Below the pieces are notes generated by a model. It searched no databases and had not been told where the DNA came from. It saw only the letters and a program-made list of their open reading frames with translations. The translations under genes and the position numbers were made by a program. From Neoceratodus forsteri (taxonomy: Eukaryota > Chordata > Ceratodontiformes > Ceratodontidae), in contig CM028129.1 in assembly GCA_016271365.2 (NCBI GenBank), positions 842,536,001 to 842,600,000 of the forward strand: a DNA stretch of 64,000 nt, in the 5' to 3' direction. Positions within the stretch are counted from its first letter, which is position 1, and the number at the start of each line of letters is the position of its first letter. Below are positions 54,385 through 64,000 of this stretch, piece after piece.

Positions 54385-56829
54385 CATGACTTATTTATTT
54401 CCTGGAACATAGCTGGCTTTAAGTCTAAAACTCCTTATCAGGATTGGCTTTATTTTATTAGCAAATTCTGTCTAATTTGTTTCCAGGAAATTTGCCATGG
54501 TATCAATGATGACATTGATATACAGTGGTGATAGCACAAAAGTATACCATTACCACGCACTGCGTGTTATTGCACGGTAGCGGTATACATGTTATTCAAT
54601 GGTACCACGCATTTGCACAGTAGCAGTATACCGCACTACTAGTATACTTTTGTACAATCACCACTGTAAATGTTTTCACCCTTGTACAAAACCCTGGTAT
54701 AAGAAAGGCCAAAGTTGGATGTAGGTTTAGCCACTTATGTAAAAACAGGAATATTTTCAAATGTGGAGATAATAAGTCAGGACGCTAATTTCATTGGGGT
54801 TAGCCTGATTTTTCTGGAACTATGTTACTGCTGTTTAATTGCTATATTCCACCCTTAAAGAATAAGAGTTTGGCTAACAATATATGGGAGAAGTTGATAG
54901 AGTCAATATGAGATGCCCAGTTAAAAGCACCCAGTGCATATCTCCTACTCCTAGGAGATTTTAATGCTACGATTGGAACATATGTTGGGCTTAGTGGCAA
55001 TACCATACTTGGATTTACTGTATTTACACTAATATAACTAAAACCAAAAGAACATCCAGCAATTTGAGATATAACTTTAATAGTCAGGGGCTGATTAAGC
55101 TAATGTGTAATACTTTAATTTTCCTATTAAACGGTAGACTAGAAGGGGATAGGAAAGGTTCACCAACTTATTTTACAAATGTGGGAGCTTCTGTTTTGGA
55201 TTTCATATTATAGCAAGGGTAGCCAGACTTTTGGATGGACCTGGTTGTGCATACCAGGATAGAAAGTGACCATTTCCCAGTCATTTTATATAAAGTGGTA
55301 AATAATATTGAAGTAAAACACACAACGAACCCAATAATCCTTGCAGATGTGGGGGTCAGATACTCAAAGAAAACTGAATGGGCAATAACTTTGCAAGGTG
55401 TGATAGTGAACCAGATAAGACATTTTTTAAAATAATTGGATGTCTGCTCGTAATGAGCACAAGCTTATGTACCAACAATTGCAGCTTTTTCAGGAGTTGG
55501 AGACAAATCTCTATAAACCCACTGTACAGAAAAAAAATGCCATCCCTATTACTGCCTGGTTTGATGCAGAATGTAAGATGCAGAAAAAAACATCTAAGGT
55601 ATATAATAAGGAAAGCTAAAAAGAATGCTGATAAAGCAAGCACTACTGAATTAAAAGAAAACAGGAGGAATTGTAAGGCTTTCTTAAAACAAGAAAGATG
55701 GCTTATCATGAACTTTAGTGGGAGAAAATGATTACAGCTATTAATAATAATGACACTAAATCATTTTGGATAATGGTTGCTAAAGCTTGTAAGGGTTGAT
55801 AACAGATTTAGTTCAGGAGACTGATATGGATACCTGGACTAAACATTATAATGCAATACTTTATGATCCTAGAGTAGTTTCCTGTTGGAGGAAACTGGAT
55901 ATAAAAGAAATAAAATCCAGTTATAGGAACATTTCTAAACTGGAAGTACTGGCAGTATTATCTAATCTAGAAAAGAACAAAGCACCAGGACCAGATATAA
56001 TTCCGGGGGAAGTATATATATGTATGGCTGAAGAGTGGGTTGACTCCTTACTACCATTCTTTAATGAATGTATGACCCAAAATTATATACCTCATACTTG
56101 GACTGGCTCAATAATAGTTACCATTCACAAGAAGGGACCAAAAGATGACCCATCAATGTATAGGCCCATTAGCCTACTGGATATATTGGGTTTAGTATAC
56201 ACTAAAATTCTGTTAGGGAGATTGAAAATGGAAGTGGATGTGCTTGGTGGACTTGTTCCTGCTCAAGCAGGATTTCATGAAAATTATTCCACCATAGACA
56301 ACTGTTTTGTACTTACCCACCTGATTGAGAAATATGATGAAATTAGGAAACATAAATTGTATCTGGCATTCATAGATTGTAGCACTGCATCCAATACAGT
56401 AAATAGAACCATATTATGGGATGTGATGATAAAATGGGGTACTTCCCCAGTTTTGGTTAATGGTATAAGAAATGTATACACAGATACATGGGCAAAAATA
56501 AGAGCAGGAAATAAACTATCCAATAAAATATTAAAACTAACAAAGGAGTTAGACAAGGGTGCATGTTGGTACCCATGTTATTTTGTATTTATTTTAATGG
56601 TGTTCTTACTGAACTACAAATATCTGTGACTGAGTCCCAAAAAATTAACATAAATCCTTGTTCTTCTTTGGCATATGCCAATGATTTGGCATTATGTTCA
56701 TTAACAGTTGCAGGGCTACAAAACAAACATATCCTTCTTGTTAAAATGTCAGAGTCTTTGTCCCTAAATATAAATCTGGAAAAACCAAAAGAACTAATTG
56801 TCAGAGCAAGAAAATCTAAATATTCATAG
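54385..56829 (+). pseudogene. LINE ORF2: endonuclease and reverse transcriptase
   Basis: Endonuclease: LFISWNIAGFKSKTPYQDWL, a QE motif (ICFQEI), then the MITE, then LLLLGDFNATIGTYVG and RIESDHFPVILYKV (SDH). Linker: ITAWFDAECKMQKK. RT: VLAVLSNLEKNKAPGPDIIP, IIVTIHKKGPKDDPSMYRPI, QAGFHENYSTIDNCFVL, LAFIDCSTASNTVNRTILW, then a frame change near 56560, and a motif C that reads YANDLAL where YADD is expected. Stops occur in the endonuclease. The lost aspartate and the breaks make it inactive. Confidence 0.8.
54523..54666. mobile_element. Tc1/mariner-type MITE, 144 bp
   Basis: Inverted ends CAGTGGTGATAGCACAAAAG and CAGTGGTGATTGTACAAAAG (second read on the minus strand), with TA on both sides (54521-54522, 54667-54668), the Tc1/mariner target. 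Almost the whole element is palindromic. Removing it with one TA restores the LINE frame (DDIDI|NVFT). Confidence 0.85.
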
Positions 56830-57171
56830 AAAATGAATTATACTAAACTAGGGGTGTGTGGCTTGCCAAGCAACATGGTGGCAGCTTAGATTACTAGGAG
56901 CAAACCTGGGAACCACATCTTTCAACATCCTGCTATCAGCATTGGCAATGGACACTTGAAATCCCACCTAAAATCTTAATTATACTCTCAGCATCAGACA
57001 AAGTCTAAACTCTCCTGGGTCACTTTGGGGAAAGAGGAACAGAATTGTGAGTAATGTAGTGCAGTACTCACCTCGAGGGGTACTGTTACAACTGGCAGTG
57101 GGACCTGCAGAGCTGCTGGGCCCTATATCTTCTTGGGCTACACATTCTGGGGGATCACTAGTAGCATTACC

Positions 57172-58107
57172 ATGGCCCTACAGCAAGAAAAGACAATTGC
57201 CACTGAACTGGCTAATATTACTACTCACTTAAACAACATTTTGACAGATATGGTGCAGTTAAAAGAGACCACAGCAAAAACAAATCTGGATTTACAAGCA
57301 CTTAATACTAGAGTCACAGGGACAGAGTGAATGGTGTTCACCCAGGAAAAAACTTTGCAAATGCACAACAGCCAGATCTGGGATGATACCTCACAAATGA
57401 AATACCTTCTGTAAAAGGTGTATGACATGGAGACCAGGGCCCGACGAAACAACCTACAAATCATCGGGGTCCCTGAAGGTGCAGAGGGCTGGGGCATGAT
57501 AGCCTTTCTGTTGAGTTTCTTGCCACAGCTGCTGAATAATGCTGCTATACCTACATTGGAGAGGGTGCATCAGTCCCTAGCCCCAAAACTGAGAGAGGGG
57601 GACCACCTTTGTCCAATATTGTGCTGTTTTCTGCAATACCCTGTAAAGGAGCTTTACCTCCGGATGCCCAGGGACAAAGGAACATTAATGTGGAAAGGTC
57701 ACAAGATCTTACTGTTCCAGGATTTCTCTCAAGAATTATCTTGGATGTGGAGAGCCTATGGAGCCATCAGGCAAGAGCTGTATAACAGGGGCATACAGCC
57801 ATCTCTCCGCTACTTATCAATGCTCCATGTAGTGTTCTGGGGAGAATATCTGATCTTCAACACCCCACAACAATTCCTAGATGACACTGCTGGGGAGACC
57901 TCTGGACACCCCATCCTCCCAAACCGCAAAGAGCACCAGCATGGAAGCCGCTCAGCCTGGTACACATGGAAGCCAAAGCATACGGGGCTACCGGGCCGTC
58001 ATAGCCTACACCCTCAGAAATGTGGCAGCATGTTCACTGGGGCTGCACAAAGAAAAGGCCTGCCGATGCCACAAAAATTAAAGCCAACAGATCTAGGGCT
58101 TGCTTGA
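57172..58107 (+). pseudogene. L1-type ORF1 protein
   Basis: Starts MALQQEKTIATELANITTHL, a coiled-coil N-terminus (VQLKETTAKTNLDLQALNTR), then a TGA at 57328 and a TAA near 57413. The RRM part begins METRARRNNLQIIGVPEGAE and the C-terminal domain follows: LFQDFSQELSWMWRAYGAI, LSMLHVVFWGEYLIFNTP. These match the L1 order coiled coil, RRM, CTD. The frame stays open to 58107, but the last 50 residues do not look like ORF1 and may be inserted sequence. The family protein is the RNA-binding chaperone. Confidence 0.8.
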
Positions 58108-58675
58108 TGAGCCACCAAAGTTGGCAGAGCCTTTCAGGTACCAGCAGTGCATCCTTGGCTGACACTCCAATCAAAGTTTCAAACAGATTCAAGCCACTAA
58201 GGGAACTTACCCCAACATGCCTACAGATGTTGGAGTTAACTACCCCTCTGCACAATTCTGCTGTTTCACCACTGTGCACCTCTACAGACTGGACCTTGGT
58301 GGACTGAGATTGGGCAGACTCGGTAGTGGAGGTCGAGGATTTCCTTGTGGCCATCTCGACCAGCATTACACTGCCACTGGAGCAAGAATAGCCAGAGTAC
58401 AAATAAGGTATTTCTTCCCCTATATTTGGCTGTACCGATCGAAGGAATTGAGATCCCTCAAGGGTAACCAGTGGTACAGTTGCTGTATCTGACAATGGCC
58501 TGCCTTTCCAGACAGAGACAGGACTGTAATTTACAAATGCAGCTGCAGGCCACTGGTAGAGCTGGAAGGGACACACCACACAGTTCCCTCCTCGAGGTGT
58601 AATTGACAAGGCCACAGGGGGGCATACGCAGCTGGATTTAACCTCTTGACAAGCAATGTCAGGTTTAGAAGACAC
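58034..58675 (-). CDS. Unclassified 213-codon open frame in the L1 inter-ORF region
   Basis: Minus-strand frame with no stop over 640 bases. It includes a serine/threonine-rich part (MATRKSSTSTTESAQSQSTK) and a hydrophobic end (ALDLLALIFVASAGLFFV) that could be a membrane segment. No known domain was recognised. It lies in sequence foreign to the L1 element, so it could be part of an inserted element, or an open frame by chance. Confidence 0.25.
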   Translation of the reverse strand: MSSKPDIACQEVKSSCVCPPVALSITPRGGNCVVCPFQLYQWPAAAFVNYSPVSVWKGRPLSDTATVPLVTLEGSQFLRSVQPNIGEEIPYLYSGYSCSSGSVMLVEMATRKSSTSTTESAQSQSTKVQSVEVHSGETAELCRGVVNSNICRHVGVSSLSGLNLFETLIGVSAKDALLVPERLCQLWWLIKQALDLLALIFVASAGLFFVQPQ

Positions 58676-58879
58676 TCACCTGGACTCTGGTACTAAGTAA
58701 GAGCATCCTGGGGGATAACTCACACTGATACCGCCCTCTCCTGTCCTTTTACCTGGCTGTGGGGTGGAAATTAACAATATAAGTTTGTTCTTTAAAGTTT
58801 GAGTGTTGTACTGCATTGGTGCCACTCATCCTACAGTTTAGTATTACAGCTGTCTTTGACAGAGGGGTTATTTAGAAAA

Positions 58880-59610
58880 TGGCATGATGGAGGGGAAATG
58901 GCATATTAGATACCACCTGATGCACTGGTTTGGAAGGGCAGCTCTGGTGGGAGGGGTGCCTGCTCCTTATCTCTCTAGGGAGATACATTTCATGTGGAAA
59001 TGTACAGCTGTCAACTGTTGAGGCTCCCCCCTCACCCCTACCACCCCCCAAGCCAGGCCTGGTGAACATAGGACTAGCAAGACCTCTGAGCATAGTCATA
59101 TGAATTATACCACAGAGGACCAGGCGATGTGGGATGCACAACCCTTACCTCACATGCCCCTCCCTTTTTTATTCATACCTCTGTCATCCATTTTGGGGCT
59201 GGTTTCCCATGGGGAATAAGGGCACAGTCTAAAGCCCCCCCACATTGTTCTTTGGAGAGGGCGGACTGGGGGAACAGTGAATGTGAGACAGTCCTCCTCT
59301 CACAACCCCCCTCCCCCACCACAGCTAAATCTAACATAGCCCAGGCAGCACGAAGGTGCTTGCTGGCACTGACCATTGAGGTCATAGACATTTGGATTGC
59401 AGACAACTGCTCAGGTACAGAACAATTTCAGCCTAGGCACAGGGGGGCAGAAGAAAGGTGGTGCTCCTAAGGTACATTTAGGCAGGATATGCAAATAATC
59501 TTTGTGGCTGACTGCATTAGTTAGGTTCCTCAGGACTCTCCACCACTTAGGGCAAGTCCAGAAGAGCATTGCAATCACAGAGGTGCATTTCAACAGTTTG
59601 GCTCTCAAAG
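58880..59610 (-). pseudogene. Antisense L1 ORF2 C-terminal fragment
   Basis: Read on the minus strand from about 59600: IAMLFWTCPKWWRVLRNLTNAV, then LHILPKCTLGAPP and, after stops, short further matches. This is the 'H.fW.CP...fW' zinc-knuckle end of an L1-type ORF2; the plus-strand ORF2 of this L1 has the equivalent LLHILWHCPDI at 63.55 kb. It is a separate fragment inserted in reverse. Confidence 0.5.
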
Positions 59611-60058
59611 CAGACCCCCCCCAAAGTTCCCATGGACATTGATGGTTAAGGAAAACTGATCAGACCATGGTCTGGGAACATACAGGGCTCACTTTTCCCC
59701 TAAGGGTGTTATTGTATTGTTATTTGTATAAGAATTTTGTTTATCTTCATTATGGTGTTTTCTTATAAAAAACCCTTAACAGGGCATCATGAGTGTACCT
59801 GGAGGGGAGAGCAAGACGTGATCTCCCTGAATTCTTTCACTTTCTCTTGCATGTACAGGTACACAACACTACAGGGAGACAAAGTAGGCATACAGATAGA
59901 CTAGGATGGGTTGTACAGGAGTTAGTAACAATGGTCCAGGAGAGGAGATGGTGGAAGAAGGGAAAGGGGGCTACAAGTACAAAGAGTACAGGGGTATTCT
60001 ATGGCTCAAAATAAGACCCTGACAGGAGACATTGAAATGAACTTAGAAAGCTTTGATG

Positions 60059-63000
60059 ATGGCTAGCCCTGAAAATGTAAATGCCACCTCATGGAATGTG
60101 AGAGGGCTAAACTCACCAATAAAGTGAAAAAAGGTGCTAGCCCACCTGAAAAAATTAAGACCCAAATAGCCTTTCTACAGGAAACTAAGTTGGTAAAACT
60201 CAAAGCCATTAAATTGAAAAGGGAGTGGGTGGGCTGGGAGGTACACAGTGTCTCCAAGGCAGCAAAATGAGGGATATCAATCCTAGGGCATACAAATCTC
60301 CAGTAGAAAGTGCTGGACACCAGGGCAGATAACCATGGGGAGTGGGTGCTGGTACAAGCAGAAATACCCAAGGGTCTCCTTATTCTGGCTAATATCTATG
60401 CCTCAAATGAAGATAGACCGAACTTCATAGATGGATTTTCTCAAGCATTACTGGATCTGGCCTCAGACGACATGGATATTATAATGGGAGGGGATTTTAT
60501 TCTCACCCTGGAATACATATTAGACAGCTCTAAATCTAGACCAGAGCCCTATTCGTAGGCACTACAGGCCTTGCACAGCCTAATGAGCCTGCACTGTTTA
60601 ACAGACATATGGAGGACTAGCCAACGAGCTGGCAGAGATTACACATGTTTTTCTGCTGCCCGTGCAATGGCCAGTAGAATAGATTTTTGGTTCACCTCCC
60701 CAGGGATAATCACTACCATTCTGCAGACAACCATAGCCCCGGTATATATATATATATATATCAAACCACGCACCAATCACTCTTACATATCTGGTACATC
60801 CACCCAAACCCAAGTCAACCCAGTGGAGATGAGATCTCCTACTACTCCAGGACCCAGACTTTAAAAAGTGGCTACAGATGGAATCACAGCACTGTTTTGG
60901 GGACAATAAGCCTGGGTCAGCCTCACCAGGGGGAATCTGGTAAAGGTATAAAGCTACAATGAGAGGGAAGAAAATCAGCTATGCCTCCCACAGGAGGAAA
61001 CTCAGGGGAAAAAGTAGAGAGCCTGGAATGTAGCTTGAAGGAGAAGGAAGACATTAATAAAACTGACCACAAACAATTAAAGAACCCCTGTTTGATATAT
61101 GAGATCATGACTCTGAGAATCAAGCTTAATGCACCGGCCACACGAAAGGCGGAACTCCGGCTACAGAAGACTAAATTTAAATACTGGGCACGTGGAGAGA
61201 AAAACAGCAAGCTATTAGCGTACTGCTTGAAAAAACAACAAGCAGATAGGCATATAGTGCAGCTAACTGAACCCAAGGGCACGAAAGCCACGGCCCCATA
61301 AGAGATCAATAGCATTACGAGAGCCTTCAACAAAAATGTATATGCTTTGCACATACAACGCGACAAACAGGCCTATGGTAATTTTGTAGCTAATTTCCCC
61401 CTTCCCAAACTCTTGGACTCCCAAAGGGAGCTGCTGGAGGCACCTCTGACTCAGCAAGAACCAAGAACGGCCATGTTAGCAATGGCCCCACACAAGTCAC
61501 CAGGAAACTATGGCTTTCCAGCTGATTACTATAAGCTAGTCTTGTAGTCTGTAATGCCCCCTTTATTAGCAATGCTGGAGTCAGCACATAGCCAACATAC
61601 CCTCCCTCCTACCCTCAATGAGGCCATTATAACAGTCCTATCCAAGGAGGGTAAGGATCCCTCAAACCCCTCAGGATACCACCCCATATCCTTAATTAAT
61701 GCAGATGCCAAAATTCTTGCAAAAATACTCACCACAAGGTTGGAGCAACATCTCCCTTAGTTGGTGCACGCATCTCAAGTGGGCTTTGTAAAAGGTAGAT
61801 CGAGTGTGGATCACTTGAGGGCACTGATTATGCTGATCCAGGCTGCAAGCAATGTTCCCACACCAGCAGCAGCACTAGCAATTGATTTTGAAAAAGCTTT
61901 CAACTCTGTGGAGTGGGAGTATCTGCACGCTGTGCTGGATCATGGTAATTTTGGTGACAGCTTCTTCTGCTGGATACAAACCCTCTATAGGGCCCCAACA
62001 GCAAGACTGTTAACAAATAATGTCCTCTCCACACCCTTTCCACTATACAGTGGGACCAGGCAGGGCTGCCCTCTCTCCCCTCTTCTATTTGTGCTGGCTA
62101 TGGAGCCATTGGCCGCAGCCCTCAGAGCTCATCCTTATATACAAGGTTTGGAAGTAGGAGAGTTTGAATACCGTACCAAACTTTACACATATGACTGCTT
62201 GATACTCACTAGAGATGTAGGAGAAAGCCTTCCACACATACTAGGCATCCTCCCCTCCTTTGCTAGCATCTCAGGTCTGCGTATCAATCTCAACAAATCC
62301 GAAATACTCCCCTTAAATAATATGCCCATTCCCACAGAGGTGCTGACGTCAGGTCTGACCTGTGCTAATACTGGGATAAAATACTTGGGAAAACAGATCC
62401 CTAAGGACAAACACAGCTCAATTCCAGCTAACCTTAACCCCCGATTCAATGACTACAAAGTGAGGTAGATAGATGGACGCACCTGAACCTTTCTCTGGTA
62501 GACAAAATTGAAGCCATTAAAATGATAGCAGCTCCTAGAATTTACTACATCCTGGCATACTTACTGGTACTGATCCCTACCACACGGTTTGACAAAATTG
62601 ACAAAATAATAAAAGTCTTTCTATGGGGCACCAACAAACCAAGATTTAGTTGGACAAAGCTAAGAGCCTCCAGAGATAGGGGAGGGTGGAACCTACTGAA
62701 TTTCCAACAATATTCCCTTACTAACATAGTAAGCAGATTTATTCATATGTTTCAGGGGCCTACAAATGATTCTCTTCTTCCAGTCTGGGTTCAGATAGAG
62801 ATGTCCTTACTTGCAGGAGCCCACCCAGTGGTATACATTCCGACCTCTCTCCCAAAGAAATATGCACCCTGGTTCACTATGAAGGCATCACATGATGCCC
62901 TACAAAAAGTAGGGATGAAGGCTCAGAAATGTGTACGCCCTGGCATTTACACCCTGATATGGCTTAATCCTGATATACTGATAAATGGGAAACTGCTAGA

Positions 63001-63940
63001 CTGGACAACCTGGGAAAAACTGTGGTATACTCAAGGTAGAGGACATAACTGAATCAGATGGTTGCACAATGTTATCCTTTCCTCAGCTCCAGACTTGGTA
63101 CAATATCCAAAGGGAGACTTCCGGAGGTACCTCCGACTTAGGAGTGTACTCAGAGCATGGATGGCCCAAAAATGCAGATGTAAAGCCCATAAGGGTAGAG
63201 CAGGCCAAGCATTAGAACCCCTCCTCTTGAGCCACTGGATTAAGAAGTCAAAAGTGCTCGCAGGCATCTAAAGAGACATGATGACCCAGGAGGCCCTCAA
63301 CCCATCAGAGCAAGCCAAATGCAGATGGCAGGAGATGCTGGACAGATATATCACAGATACTGACTGGGTAGGGTGCTGGAGGTTGGCGCAGGGGGCCTGC
63401 AAAGACCAGAAGAGTGTATTAATCCAAAAGAAGATACTCCACCTCTGGTACTGCACAACTCTGATCCTTAGAAAAATGGGTCTTTTGAGCATGGATGAAT
63501 GCTGGAGGTGCAGAACCACAGGTGCAGATCTGCTCCATATACTGTGGCACTGCCCTGACATCTGACCTTTTTGGGATTCTGTCATAAAGGAATGTAATGA
63601 GGTGCTCAAAGCTGACATACCATCCTCCCCATCTTTGTTACTGCTAGGGATCCCTGAGCTGGAAGCCAGACTGGATAGGAGCCAAATGTATTGGTTAATG
63701 CACGGTACAGTGATGGGGAAGAGATTACTCCTAAGGAGATGGAGGACGACAGGGGTTCCAAACTTGAGCGAATGGTACAAGGCAATAGAAAATGTGGAAA
63801 TTAACTTCAGGTTGCTGTATTTCTCAATACAAAACACTAGTGCATATCACAAGGTCTGGGGCCCATATCTGACCTATTTGGCGCACAAGAGTACAGGCCC
63901 AAAGACTGAATGGAGGAAATACCTCCTAAAACCACCCTGA
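60059..63940 (+). pseudogene. L1-type ORF2: endonuclease, reverse transcriptase, zinc knuckle
   Basis: Starts at ATG 60059 (MASPENVNATSWNVRGLNSP). Endonuclease: FLQETKLVKL, ANIYASNEDRPNFI and MGGDFILTLE (GGDFN has become GGDFI). A (TA)10 expansion at 60742-60761 follows the PV of the SDHSPV block. RT: MAPHKSPGNYGFPADYYK, SGYHPISLINADAKILAKIL, LAIDFEKAFNSVEWEYL (aspartate kept), GTRQGCPLSPLLFVLAMEP, and a motif C of YTYD where YADD is expected. ORF2 continues with IKYLGKQIPK, FLWGTNKPRFSWTKL and the C-terminal CWRCRTTGADLLHILWHCP knuckle, and ends at the stop 63938-63940. In-frame stops near 60128, 60556, 61299, 61758 and elsewhere, plus the lost aspartate, make it dead. Confidence 0.85.
60742..60761. 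repeat. (TA)n microsatellite within ORF2
   Basis: Ten TA units in the endonuclease end of the L1-type ORF2; it adds a YIYIYI stretch to the reading frame. Confidence 0.9.
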
Positions 63941-64000
63941 GGGAGAAGGGACACCCTCAGTTTGAACAAAATTGACTATGGTAAGGGATTTGATTCCACT

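Larger units (their letters stand above)
52560..56850 (+). mobile_element. Two-ORF APE-type LINE (clade unresolved), split by a MITE
   Basis: Plus-strand non-LTR element. ORF1 lies at about 52650-54060 and ORF2 at 54385-56829 (APE endonuclease, RT). A 144-bp mariner-type MITE sits in the endonuclease. The copy ends near 56850 where a new L1-type element begins. RT sequence places it in the jockey/I/CR1 group rather than L1, but not to a named clade. Confidence 0.75.
56862..64000 (+). mobile_element. L1/Tx1-type LINE, runs to the window end
   Basis: Plus-strand L1-type element. A 5' UTR-like segment (AAGCAACATGGTGGCAGCTTAG) precedes ORF1 at 57172. ORF2 runs from 60059 to 63940. The inter-ORF distance of about 2 kb is much longer than usual and holds foreign sequence (58.0-59.7 kb). 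The 3' end may lie beyond the window. Multiple stops show it is inactive. Confidence 0.8.

Overview
The window looks like transposon-dominated, gene-poor nuclear DNA of a vertebrate. No host protein-coding gene could be recognised. The mix of families suggests an amphibian (caecilian or salamander type) or another large-genome non-mammal: Penelope-like, CR1, L2/Rex1-like and L1/Tx1-type LINEs, a Gmr1-type Ty3/gypsy element, hAT, Tc1/mariner-type and PIF/Harbinger DNA transposons. The species is an inference; the repeat content is read from the sequence. Nearly every reading frame found is a decayed transposon gene.

Layout. 0.4-2.6 kb: a 5'-truncated Penelope-like element (reverse transcriptase plus GIY-YIG endonuclease, + strand). 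2.65-6.8 kb: a minus-strand L2/Rex1-like LINE interrupted by a 1,031-bp hAT element with a perfect 8-bp target duplication. 6.8-8.4 kb: a satellite of about 193 bp period. 8.4-13 kb: unassigned DNA with a tandem duplication, a TG microsatellite, hairpin elements and one weak exon candidate. 13.06-13.96 kb: minus-strand CR1 fragment. 14.2-20.9 kb: a decayed L1-type element (ORF1 and ORF2) split by LINE tails and by a 347-bp snapback element with a 9-bp target duplication. 24.4-31.95 kb: a complete LTR element, target duplication AAAGC, whose integrase precedes reverse transcriptase (Gmr1 order) and whose capsid resembles the SCAN domain. Its 3' LTR carries a 369-bp CR1 tail. 32.4-36.4 kb: a CR1 LINE interrupted by an L2/Rex1-like LINE. 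37.05-38.9 kb: a foldback element whose two arms are collinear arrays of about 60-bp minisatellite units, with a Harbinger-like left end. A second piece of the same minisatellite lies at 40.75 kb. 41.3-42.35 kb: a series of palindromic repeats. 43.0-50.1 kb: a 7,078-bp PIF/Harbinger element with transposase, MYB/SANT gene, an extra two-exon reading frame and a long A-poor region, inserted cleanly into a minus-strand LINE. 52.6-56.85 kb: an APE-type LINE holding a 144-bp mariner-type MITE. 56.86 kb to the end: a second L1-type element with ORF1, a 2-kb inter-ORF region holding foreign sequence, and ORF2.

The genes serve only the replication of their own elements: target nicking (APE or GIY-YIG endonuclease), reverse transcription, integration, or cut-and-paste transposition with a DNA-binding partner. 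Most carry stops, frameshifts or lost catalytic residues, so they are probably inactive here. The nesting (hAT in LINE, MITE in LINE, LINE in CR1, CR1 tail in LTR, Harbinger in LINE) gives a relative insertion order.
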